Assembly: GCA_026874595.1 (NCBI GenBank)
Contig: CM049306.1
Location: 47,124,019-47,188,018, forward strand
Length of the DNA: 64,000 bases
From: Sipunculus nudus
Taxonomy: Eukaryota > Annelida > Sipuncula > Golfingiida > Sipunculidae
Direction: 5' to 3'
The notes under the pieces were generated by a model that ran no database searches, was not told the origin of the DNA, and was given only the letters and a program-made list of their open reading frames with translations. A program made the translations under genes and the position numbers. Below, piece after piece: positions 1 to 10,622 of this stretch (within the stretch, counting starts at the first letter, position 1; each line of letters opens with the position of its first letter).

Positions 1-115
1 GAACATCTCACCCCTCGCCAAATTTGTGTCAGTGTATTTCAAACGCGCACGCCATGTCAGTGCTTACTCATAATTTAAGAAACGTGTGGATGCAGGTTCT
101 GATATGGGTATATTC

Positions 116-755
116 TAGTCTATTGAATCTGACAAAGATGTAAATTTACCAATAATACCGATTTTATGTATATTATTTAGGACAGGGCTCGATAACAACA
201 CCTGTCCCTCAGACACCTGTCCACTTACCTGAGGGGGTTGGAAATATCGTGTGGGAGAACGACTTGCCCCAGTTTCTGAAAGTTGCCAGCTGGGCCTACA
301 ATGTATCAGTCCATACCCTTGATATAAATCATATAGAAAAATAAGAACAGGGGGTGTTTTATATTACGAAATGTACCATGAGGGATACAGGATTATCGGC
401 ATTAGGGAATATTTTATATTTAAATGATGTTCAATTCCTCTTCATTGCCTGTCTATTGAATTAACTAAGATGTAAATTGTACCAATAATAACAATTTAAA
501 GTAAAGTGGCCAGGGCAGGGCTTGACAATAACACTTGTTCGCTTGCCCAAGGGGTTGAAAATATCATGAGAACAACCTGGCCCGGTGTCTGTAAGCTGGG
601 CCTATGATATATCAGACCATCCTCTTAAGACAGCCCAAGGGAATATCAGATACACGATAAATCATAAAAAATATAGGAATAGAAGATGTTTTATATCACG
701 ACCATGTATCAGGAGGGATATAGGGTCTCCGACATCAGGGTATATTTAACATTTA
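116..755 (+). repeat. Left arm of a 5.7-kb foldback element
   Basis: Two direct, diverged units of roughly 330 bp lie head to tail. Each has the run TCTATTGAAT..., then GGGCAGGGCTCGA-like, then a GGGGTTG(G/A)AAATATC core, then GGGATATAGGGT. The same two units occur in reverse complement at 5206-5805, so the pair forms inverted arms around about 4.4 kb. No coding capacity is seen in the arms. This is the architecture of foldback-type or long-TIR non-autonomous DNA elements. The outer ends are set by loss of similarity, so they are approximate, and no target duplication was identified. Confidence 0.75.
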
Positions 756-1211
756 AGAAAAAAAGTTAGAAAAGTTTGTTAACTTTTTATTATCTGGTCA
801 ACAAATTTAAGTTACATTAAAGAAAATTTAAGTTCTTTACAATTCAAATATATATACGTCATCCTCACGTATCATCACGTTATGATGGACCTCTTCAAAT
901 GTTTTAGGTAATCAACTTCAGTCATTGTAAATCATCATTGCTCGATTCCAGAAAAGCTGGCTTAATTCATGTTAATGAATTAAGGTCGTTTGTATATCCT
1001 TAAGGTTACCGCTATGACATTACAATTAAGACAATGTTATTAAGGCCTATGTAAGATTATTGTAACAGACGGATCAGTTGTAAAGGTTGGTGAATATTTG
1101 TAAAGGACCTCAATCGCATGCAAGGCCCTGGACTTTGTGTAAGACTGTATTAGGCCGGAAAAAATAAATAAAAAAAGGTATGGTTACCAGGCACCATCCG
1201 CGTAAATTTTA
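756..1211. other. AT-rich interior of foldback element, no gene seen
   Basis: AT-rich sequence with short A/T runs. No open frame, RNA motif or repeat partner within the window was recognised. Confidence 0.5.
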
Positions 1212-1227
1212 CCCCCCCCCCCCCCCC
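1212..1227. repeat. Poly-C tract (16 C)
   Basis: An uninterrupted C run follows AAATTTTA. It is one of several long C or G homopolymers in the window; here no terminal repeats were found around it. Confidence 0.9.
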
Positions 1228-1502
1228 TTTTCAATTTTGATTATTATCTTTCAAGAAGATAAAATAATACAATTTTTATAAGATTTCCTTTCTTTATGTC
1301 ATGCTTATGCCTGTTTAGCAAAACATTTCTGTTATTTTCATGCTTTTCCCTGATAATAAGTCATTTTCTCGAAACATACAAAACAAAGGTAAAATATCAC
1401 CCGCCCGCACAGATTTCTAAATAAAAAATGCCTGAGAACCATCCCTTTTTTGCCTAACCATCACGATTTCCTCCGGTAGATGTGCACTTGAGCGTATCAG
1501 GA

Positions 1503-1537
1503 GGGGTCGCAGGAAGAAGCCCTCTTCGTGCGACCCC
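1503..1537. other. Strong GC-rich hairpin
   Basis: GGGGTCGCA at 1503-1511 pairs perfectly with TGCGACCCC at 1529-1537, and GAAGA (1513-1517) pairs with TCTTC (1523-1527), leaving a small loop. It sits in an unusually GC-rich island (about 1440-1740) inside the foldback element. It could be a structural part of a transposon or a chance stem. There is no evidence of transcription. Confidence 0.5.
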
Positions 1538-1759
1538 CCGGTCGCAAGAAGGCTTGCAAAACAATTCTTTCAAAGATCTCCCTTTTGAGAAAGGATCGCC
1601 GATGGGATTATATCGGGCCGATGACCGCGAATGTAGGAAAACCCCAGATAAGGCCCCCGGAGTAAAACACACAAACGCACATTGATGGCCATCGTGTTAC
1701 CAGGTCCGAAAACACAAAAAAAGAGGCGCCCGCGGGGAAGAATTTTTTAAAATTTTAAT

Positions 1760-4239
1760 TATGCACGTAATACGCAAATATTGCAAATAAAAGTGTATGG
1801 TATCTCCTCGGACACCCCAGAGCATATGTTTGTAAAAAAAAAAATCACGGCAATCCGTAAAGTGGTAAAAGAGGAGATATGGAAATTTACAAAAATCGCC
1901 TTACGCTATTTATATATAGATATATGAATGAAACTTGTAGTTTCATGAATTTTGCTTCTTTTCTGACTGTTTGCTTCCAAACATTCTTGGGGCTGTATGG
2001 CTCATGATAACTATCATAATAAATTGCTAGGATCATATAATATTAGAAATATTTCATAACTTTTATAAATATTGTTTGAAGCATTCAGTTTTGGAAGAGT
2101 TTATGAATTCTAATTTTATGAAAATTAAGATAATAATAATCGACGACAAGGAAGAACCCTGAGGTACCCTGATTTATTGCGAAACAAAACACAAGCTGCA
2201 TTTGTGAATCAGTGAGATGCAAAGCAATAAACAAAAACAAAAAATAACACTAAGAACACCACCCAAGAAGTTCCGTCGTTTAAAAGTTATACAATGGTTA
2301 ATACATGTACTCTATGAATTCGGCCCGACCCCTTTTATCCGACATGTCCAAATATTCTAGATATGACAAGGATTTCTAGTCACCCTGATCCTTTATTACC
2401 TCAACTGGTACGCGCTCCTGAGAGCAAATGTCGCACCTCCTCGACGAAAAGAATGTCCACTACAACGTTGCACAGGAAGACTCATTTTGCCATATAATGC
2501 GACAAGGCATGCTCTCCAGAAAGATAGCTAGATCACGGCTGTTTTCCAGGTTTATTTTATCTCTAATATTACGCAATATGTCAGGCGTAGTAGGTAGCTT
2601 CCTACTGGTATCGTTGCCTTTTTTTTTTCGTTTCATACCATTAAACAGCCCTTTGAGATACGTATTTTCGACCATAAGATTAGGCAGCCCGTTCTGAACA
2701 TGAAGTAGCATGACCACATTCAAATACTATGTTACTGATCGAACTTTTAGAAACATGGAATGATAAACAACATAACGATATAAATGATCGCTCTGCAGAG
2801 GTAGCGGTTCGTATCTTATATCTTCACAAAATTATAGGTTTTCAACTGACACCTATAACAAGCTTTGGAGCTTTTGATTTATGCGGCTCTTCGATATTTT
2901 CGGGCTTGGCCATCCAATAACCCTTCCTCCACCGAGAGACCTGCGAAAATATGATACACAGCGATGACATTGACATATGATTAAGCAAGTCAATATTACA
3001 AAATTACAGGTACCACGGAAAACCACGTTTCACATGGTTTCGTGGCGCAAAGTCCGACTAGATTCGTGAAGCCGCGAGACGGAGTCATGTGTTTTTCCTT
3101 TTACAAAGACGGCTCTCACCACAAAATTGTAGGTCGCAGCGCACCAAAACAGCTGACGCAACATGAGAGGCGAGCTTTTTGCAGCACCCTTATTTATTAT
3201 TGACACTCTGATTGCCTTATTAAAAAATACACAATTCTGTAACCGCATAAATGACCCAAACGTAATTCTGCCAATGCAGCTATCGCTGTCTCTTTATAGC
3301 TAATAGGTAGATTTTGAAATTTTGGATAATCAGAAGACCAATTTATAAAAAGGCCAAATTACCTATAAAGCATGTTGAATTAACATGAAAAATAGATTAT
3401 TCCCTTTAAAATAAATTTGTACCTGCTAAAAATAGCCCTGAAACCGTTTTCTTACTCCTGTAAACGAGTGTTAAAAACAGTGGACCGTTGCGATCAAAGG
3501 TGTCAACATAAACATCGTCCGGCCACAAAACGGCAATCATGAGAGAGCCTGACTGACTTAACCTAAAAAAATATAATACATGCGCCCGCTGGCTGAAACA
3601 CCCCCTGTTAAGGCTTAAAATCGGACCTCTGGTCACGCGGCTTTGTTATGGTATACAGACACACCTGGACGTGAATAACAAGGTGTTAAACAGCCGTATA
3701 CGAGGTACTGAGACTGTGTGTTGGGGTCGTTTTTCTGGGAAACATGGACCAAAGCAAAACTGAACTGATAGTGTGAAAGAATAGGCATATAAACTGCTCA
3801 TGATTGTGTACCTTTAGTATATAAGAAATCCCCTTTGATTTAATAATCGGAGTGATTGGACGAGGATCAATAAGTGAACTACCCCATATTAAATTAACTC
3901 TCAGAGCTTAACTTTTTTAGACTTTAAATAATATAGGCGCAAAGTCCCATTCGAGGCGATGACCAGATACCAACAGACCCACTGTTATTGAAACACACAC
4001 GTCTCAAGTTAACAGTTACGCAAGCTCAAGTGATCAACCAAGTGTTAAATTCTTAGCGTTCCCGTCTACCCGTGCAGCCTTCGTTTTTGGTATTTAAAGC
4101 ACAATAAAGGTAACATGTTCCTACATTATTGTTTAATATAATGTATAATATATAGTAAGGCCTACAACAAAAAAAAGAGATTTTAAAGAAATTACAATAA
4201 ATACAACTTTCCTAAAAGTCAATCATTACGTCATGTTAT
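1760..4239. other. Unannotated interior of foldback element
   Basis: Open frames here are below about 90 codons, overlap on both strands and resemble no family I know. No transposase, reverse transcriptase or RNA gene was recognised. Confidence 0.5.
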
Positions 4240-4243
4240 ACGT

Positions 4244-5046
4244 TGTTACGGAACCTAATATAAACAGATCACGTATGCGTGATGAACACAAAATTTTGTA
4301 ATGGAGATAAAAAAAAATCAGATTCTGTAACACTAGGCAGCGTGGAATGTCTAGGGGAATGAATAAAGAAGTCAGTGGTTTTTTGTTAACAAAAACTATA
4401 ATTTATTCTTAAAACAACCCTAACATTACAATACACTAAATCAACACAATTATACAGTAAAACAGCGGTATAACAAAAAAAATCAATACAATCACACAAT
4501 AAAATAAACAATGTGCACAGTACCTGGATACCACCACCGTCACAACGATAAGTTCTTTAAATGTATACTCTCGGAGAATGACAGTCCAGTGTAAAGCTCT
4601 TGTTACATCCAGAAAGTCAAAATGCTCGAAATCGAGGAGAAACTCTGAAGAAAATCTATAATTGCCGCACACGTCGGATAAGGTCCCAGAAACTGACACA
4701 CGCTTCAGCGTCCGCTGTAAATCTTCTCTGCTCTCTCTCCCGGCTCTAAAACACAGCTCCTATATATACCTTTTCACCTCAAGCCGAGAAGCTTCTATCT
4801 CTAGAACATTCGAAGAATAATACATAATATAAGAATAATACACGGTAAGCACGCGTCACAGGAATCATCTAGAAAACATCGCCGTGCCTCTAGACACCAT
4901 GGTGTACACGTGAGCTTGCCCCAAGCTAGCATGACAACAAGAGTTCAACCAATACGGATTAAACTGCGAATGTAACAAACGGCCCGGCGAGGGTGTCACA
5001 ACATGAGTTACGCGCGTGTCACACAATAAAAAGAGCACCTGTAACA
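4244..5046 (-). mobile_element. Solo LTR, copy 1 (TGTTAC...GTAACA)
   Basis: An 803-bp element bounded by TGTTAC and GTAACA and flanked by the 4-bp direct duplication ACGT (4240-4243 and 5047-5050). Read on the minus strand it has LTR features: TG...CA ends, a TATA-like TATATATA (complement of 4761-4768) and a downstream AATAAA (complement of 4402-4407). The same sequence recurs at 20546, 29377, 34312 and 61781. No gag, pol, primer-binding site or second LTR is adjacent, so it reads as a solo LTR left by LTR-LTR recombination. A non-autonomous element with very short inverted ends is the alternative. Small open frames inside are shared among copies only because the DNA is homologous. Confidence 0.82.
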
Positions 5047-5205
5047 ACGTGAGGTAATATATTAGACTTTTAATATATTTTTTTTTATGCGTTGACCAGA
5101 TTATTGAAATTAGTTAAAAAAGCAAAGTATTCTAAGGGGATCGAGAGTTTGGCAACGTTCCACATATTTAATTAAGATTCATTGAAGTGGGATTGAACAC
5201 CTTTG

Positions 5206-5805
5206 AAATGCTAAATATTCCCTGATGTCGAAGACCCTATATTCTTCATGATACATAGTCGTGATATAGAACATCCCCTGCTCATATATTTCTTTATAAT
5301 TTATCCTGTATCTATAATATTCCTTTAGAATGTCTCAAGAGCATAGTCTGATATATCGAAGGATCCACGGGAAACTTTCAGAGATCAGGGCAGGTTTTTC
5401 TCATGATATTTTCAACCCCTTGGGCAAGTGGGCAAGTGTTAATATCGAGCCCTGCCCTGGGCCAATATACTTAAAATTGTTATAATTATAAAAATGTAAA
5501 TTTTAGTCAGATTCAATAGACAGGCAATGAAGGAGTGGAAACCATTTTAATGCTAAATATTCCCTGATGCCGATAACCCTATATCCCTGCCTCTTCCTAT
5601 ATTTCGATATAATTTATCTCAGGGGCATGGTCTGATATATTGTAGGCCCAGCTGGCAACTTTCATACACTGGGGAAAGTCTTTATTACGATATTTCCAAC
5701 CCTTCGGGCAAGTAGGCAGGTGTTATAATCGAACCCTGCCCTATGTATATACATAAAATCGTTATTATTGGTAAATCTACATCTTAGTCAGATTCAATAG
5801 ACAGG
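5206..5805 (-). repeat. Right arm of the 5.7-kb foldback element
   Basis: Reverse complement of the 116-755 arm, again as two diverged units; GTCAGATTCAATAGACAGGCAATG-like junctions occur near 5508 and 5787. Conserved landmarks include CAACCCCTTGGGCAAG and GAGCCCTGCCCTGG. The two units differ from each other more than matched units do across the arms, which suggests that the dimer predates inversion or that the arms evolve together. Confidence 0.75.
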
Positions 5806-5810
5806 CAATG

Positions 5811-6704
5811 TAGAGATGTTTTAAATGAGTGGCACCTCAAAGGGGGGTAAAGAAAAATTTATTAAATTAGCCAATATACATCATCAAATTAAATGACTTT
5901 TGATATGTTATTCTCCAGAATTATCTGAGTAAAATACGGTTAGTTTCATTTCTGTTGCAATTTGTTCCAGGTTAAACTCAAATTAGACATATCGGGAACT
6001 ATCTCACCTATGTCCTAAGGGGGTGGCGTCATTATCCACATTTTCGCCAAAAATCCTGAGCAATTTGACATTATTTCATGAGGGGTCTAAGCAGTATAAT
6101 CTATCAGATTATTCATGAATTCAGTCTTTGAGAAAATGTCGCATGCCGCACTGACCGGTTCCAACACAACAACGGGTCACATGCTAGAGTTTTTAATTGT
6201 CTTCACTGGAACCATTATGTCTAACATGGTTTGGACTATTTCTGCAGGGGACAGCTGCCTTGGCCAAACATAGACCGTAACGCCATGTAGTGTTTCCCAT
6301 TACGCAACAACTAACATTAAAAATTGAAATAAAGTTGACTTTATCCGACGGCTAATGTCCAGAGGATAATACCATTGTCGTGCTCAGAATAAATCAGGAA
6401 AAATCGCCGTGTTCGGAATAATTTAATATTTACTCATGTATAAATGGTACAAACAGCTAATCTTTTTCTTGTCCCGGCAGGTTCGATTGAGGCATTTTCT
6501 TACCCCGGTGCCTTTAACTTCACTCTAAGTTACACTCTGTCCCCATACATGCAAAAGTTTATGAATATATATAATGACAACTGGTATCTTTATTCTTGAT
6601 TACTTTTCGTGTATATATCTGTAAAGAGTAGCCTCCTTTTAAAATCATTATCCTCTCGCACACTGAATGAGGGCACCAAGATAAAATAGTGTTGCTACAC
6701 GTGT
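5811..6704. other. No feature recognised
   Basis: AT-rich sequence without coding or repeat signatures that I can support. Confidence 0.5.
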
Positions 6705-6929
6705 CAGAAGTAGACCCAAGGGAGGGGTCCAGGGTTTCCGCACCCCCCCCCCCCCAACCCCGTTTCAGCCACCCCAACCTTTTTTATGTGTTCTAGACCA
6801 ATTTTTGCGAACTTGAACAAACTTCCCCCCCCCCCCCACCCTTTTCCAAACCTGGGGAATTTTTTATGGGTTGCCCATTATTCCTCCTGTGTTGTATCAC
6901 CCTTTTCCTTAATCCTGGGTCCGCCCTTG
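6705..6929. mobile_element. Poly-G MITE, copy 1 (CAGnnG(C/T)GGA-type ends)
   Basis: A 225-bp element starting CAGAAGTAGACCCAAGGG and ending CCTGGGTCCGCCCTTG, which reads CAAGGGCGGACCCAGG on the other strand. It holds two long C runs. Flanking pentamers are CGTGT and AGTGT, a 4/5 match consistent with a decayed 5-bp target duplication. Closely similar to 23335-23552 and related at its ends to 54530-56310. It has no coding capacity, so a non-autonomous DNA element is the best reading. The superfamily is not settled. Confidence 0.65.
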
Positions 6930-7322
6930 AGTGTATACCGTTAATGGCATGACTTGTTTTAACAAGGGAAGCAATTAAGCCTACATCACATGCTCTAAAT
7001 GGAATAGGAAAAAAATGACCCCAGCTTGTGGGAGATTTGCAGGGAGATTTCTCCCGACTTATATACGAAGTGAACGCCCACATAAACATAAACAAGAACT
7101 CATAGGGCAATTACTGTCTCATACAAAGTTGAAGAAAAAACCCTCCGTGCTCTGATACTCTTAAGTACAATCATCATATAGGCTTTTTCACGGCCAGGGA
7201 AAGAGACTTGCCTGATGGTTATTTATCATCATCATGATGACATTGATCACTCGACTCACAAACTGGTACACCTGCACTATAACTCTACATAGCTCCCCAT
7301 TTCTAGTTCGGCCAGAGGCTTG
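6930..7322. other. No feature recognised
   Basis: Unremarkable sequence between the MITE and the duplicated block that begins near 7323. Confidence 0.5.
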
Positions 7323-7770
7323 GCATGATATCGACCCTCTGACATTACGACCTGGTTACTGGCCTGCCAGAGTGGTTTTACATCTAAGTCTAAGGAATGC
7401 ATTATAAGGCCCCATGAGGATGCAAATAATTTCGTCATTTCTTACAATGCCTCATGACCTACAGGTACACTGTAAATTGACATAAACCAAACTAATCGTT
7501 AGAATTTTTAGTGTACTTTCTAACAACACCAAACAATACCATCGGCATGTTTGTTGACTTTATTAACGCATGAACACAATCATGACTCGCACGGGTTAAG
7601 GAAGCAGGCAACTTGCAGGCGATACAGGAAGTGAATCGTTACCATGGAGACGGGGTTTCCGTTTTGGTTGTTCACATGTATTCTCTTGTGTTAAATAATC
7701 AAAATGTTAGGATAATGGGTGGGTAAACAACAATATGAATGCAACATGATCAGCCTGAACTCCCGTGCTT
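7323..7770 (+). repeat. Duplicated block A, copy 1 (partner 39118-39595)
   Basis: Direct, collinear similarity to 39118-39595. Shared landmarks are GACCCTCTG(G/A)CATTACGACC, TTTCGTCATTTCT, GTGTACTTTCTAA, CGGCATGTTTGTTGA, AGGCAACTTGCAGGCGA and CAATATGAATGCAAC. It has no transposon ends or open frame. Either a segmental duplication or two copies of an unrecognised dispersed repeat. Confidence 0.7.
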
Positions 7771-9149
7771 CATTAACATATTTAAATGAGACTTGTTTTT
7801 CAAAATACACACACGCCACCTGTTGGTAAGGCGAGTACTACGACCGTTGGGACATTTTAGTACACGGCTTTAATTATTTGGACAGGCGACCAGTGTAAAA
7901 CCTTGATTCTTTGAAATAATTCAAATATATACCAATCCTGAATAAATAGCAAGTTTTAATAGACAAAGCATACAAGAAACCGTGTCAGTGTATCGAAGTG
8001 GAGCAAGCGAACGTGTCACAGGCACCGCTTCAAACCCGATCTTTGACACTGTACCCTACCGTTGCTAAAACAATACGCGCATTTTTAATTATAAACTATG
8101 ATGCAAAGGGTACCTATGATCCATATTCCGAGCTGCCATCTCTGTGCTAAACATATAAATAATTCTTTAGGCGTTAATTTGACTCGGTGTTTTCGCCCGT
8201 GAACCACCGCTTCGGTAGCCATATTCACAGGGTAAACATGCACCCACTGACTCAGTCACGGGTCGTAACCATAGAGACGACACACTTCGCTGACCCAAAA
8301 ACTAACTTCAGCTGTGTGCATGTGCAGTATAGGCCATATAGAATTGCCTTTTATACATGTTTAAGCTCATCGGAAGCCTGCTCTGCACGTGATTAGCAGC
8401 TGTTTTGCAGTTTTATATCATTAAGAAAGTTACAGACCTGTTTTCACCTTTTTTTTTATAAAAAATATTGAAATTCCGTCACGGTAAAAGGGCTTTCTGA
8501 CAATATTTACAGCCTGAATAAGGCTCATCATGCAGCGCTCAAGGCTATCGTATATGGTCAAAATAATGTTCTTGGCCCTGTGATAAGTTGTACCATCCCA
8601 TATAATTTATCATCTGTTTGTGTTGTATTCTCGTGTACATCCATAGGGGTTGACCTCGTGACTGACGGCGCTCCGGCCTCCGCGCTCAGGAACCAGCTGA
8701 CGCTCACAAAAATGTGTACCCTGGCTTTGGTAAACAACTTTGAAGTCTGATATTTTCCATAACCGTATATTTTATTATCCTCTTTCCTTTGAGTATGGTC
8801 AGTTTACTGCTGCCTGTAAATTTACCCACTGTTTCATGGATTTTCTGAGCGGTCCCCCTCGACGTGTCAGTAGGTCATAGAAATGTTTAAAGAGGCCATT
8901 TCACAAGTAACATGACAATGGTCACATGATTTAATAATATCCATTGCCTGCTACAGATGGCAGGACACAACTATGAGTGGACAGACAATTTTATCATACT
9001 AACATTGAAAAAATAATGGCGTCTGAAAAATGACCCGGATCGGAGTACATCTGTGGGCATTCATGTTTGTTTTTACCGCTCGGGGTCGGGGCAATCGCCA
9101 CTCAAGTAAACAAAGACCACGTGCCCACGCATGGGAGATCAGGCTGTGA
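7771..9149. other. Segment lacking a counterpart in the duplicated copy
   Basis: About 1.4 kb separates duplicated blocks A and B here, while the partner blocks near 39.6 kb are adjacent. It is either an insertion in this copy or a deletion in the other. No terminal repeats or genes were identified inside. Confidence 0.5.
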
Positions 9150-9290
9150 TGGAAAACACTGCGATGCATTCTTCGATATTGCCTGTATCACGATTCAAGT
9201 AGGCATACTCAAGGCATACCAGTCCAATTATCATTGCCTACTGAGTCGGGTTGTCACGACTACCTTAAGCTGCAACTACATACTGTTGCC
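9150..9290 (+). repeat. Duplicated block B, copy 1 (partner about 39590-39710)
   Basis: Shares CCACTGCGAT-like sequence, ATCACGA(T/C)TC, CAG(T/C)CCAATTAT and ATTGCCTACTGAGTCGGGTTGTCACG with 39590-39710, in the same order and orientation as block A. A CACGTG E-box lies just upstream near 9118. Confidence 0.65.
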
Positions 9291-9330
9291 GGTGGACACG
9301 ATTATTATTTTACGTGTAATTTTGTTTTAG

Positions 9331-10307
9331 TCTTGGCACCACTTTTCTCCGACTACGAGAAATATTACTGCTTAGTTAAAATATCTGGGTGCAAATATAA
9401 AGGAGATACTTCAGATGAATAAAGTACTTCACTAAAATAATTATCACTCAACCAGGCTGAGTGACACATGCTAACTGATTAGTTGATTGCATTAATATTC
9501 AAATATAAACTACTTAGCAAGTATTTTTATGGTGTAAATTGGATTATGTATCTCTTGAGCTTTTTAGAAATGGGAATAATTTTTATCAAATACGAGTTCC
9601 TTGTAAATAACCATTTGTATTTACCCCTTTTTTTCATCTATACATTAACAATTTACTTATAACATACACATCATTTCATTGCACTGATGTAAATAATTTT
9701 ACATGGATTGTTCATATAATTATAATAACTTATGCAAGACACTCTCATGCATGGCTCGGATTGTGGTGTTGGGAAATCTTTCTGGAAATACAATAAACAT
9801 GTTTATTTTTGGGGAGGTATGAAAAAAGTGTATATGTTTAATGCGCTTGGCTTGAATGCAATGCTGGATCGTATGTTTTCATATGAGAATGAACCAAGTA
9901 AACACGTCCTTGTCAGATTTTAATCCAGCCGTTATGCCTTAGTTACAGGAACACGAACCGTGGTTCAAAAACACGGGAACCCCGGCGGCTCTTCCTGGCC
10001 TGGAAAGGGCTACCGTGCATATCAAAATTTTCATCTATGGTTCTGTAATGACATATCGATCCCCACGCCCCTCAACCCCGCTGCAGGAGAACGCGCCCTG
10101 ATAGTCATTCCATTTATATAACAACTCTTGTGAGAGTCCGATAAAAGTCCAAAGATCAGCCATTGTCAGATTAGAACTGACAGCCCATTGGTCAGAGGCG
10201 CCAGACAGCTGACCGTGTATAGTCCCTTCTGAACTGTCGTTGTATGTCATTATACATCATTACTATGAAGTGAAAGTGCTCCACTATGAAGGGGATTAGT
10301 AAAAATA

Positions 10308-10310
<3 letters not shown>
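9331..10310. other. No feature recognised
   Basis: AT-rich sequence. Short open frames are not supported by any recognisable motif. Confidence 0.5.

Positions 10311-10356
<46 letters not shown>
10311..10356. repeat. (TA)n microsatellite
   Basis: Uninterrupted TA dinucleotides, about 23 repeats. Confidence 0.95.
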
Positions 10357-10360
<4 letters not shown>

Positions 10361-10395
10361 GATTTCATAGTATTGTACAACAATATTGTTTCGTG

Positions 10396-10475
10396 AGTTC
10401 AGCTTACCAGCCGGCCCACTCTTTAGGTACAAAATGAAAAAAAGAAAGTATGTCCCTGAAGTGGTAAGCTGAACT
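10396..10475. repeat. Perfect 14-bp inverted repeat around a 52-nt loop
   Basis: AGTTCAGCTTACCA (10396-10409) and TGGTAAGCTGAACT (10462-10475) are perfect inverse complements. This could be a short MITE with terminal inverted repeats or a hairpin-forming transcript. No clear target duplication flanks it. Confidence 0.6.
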
Positions 10476-10572
10476 TTTAAAGACAGTACTGTACAGTAAA
10501 ATACTATTAAATCAAACTAACTTTATATGGTAATTATATATATGTATATATGTATATTTAACGTATATTTAT

Positions 10573-10622
10573 CAATCACGACTTACAATTTGGTTTTATT
10601 CTGATTTCTTTTAAAATCATGT
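10573..10622 (+). repeat. Duplicated block C, copy 1 (partner 39947-39996)
   Basis: TCACGACTTACAA(T/C)TTG(G/C)TTTA...CTGATTTC(T/A)TTTAAAATCATG recurs at 39947-39996, in the same order after blocks A and B. This extends the collinear duplication. Confidence 0.55.
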
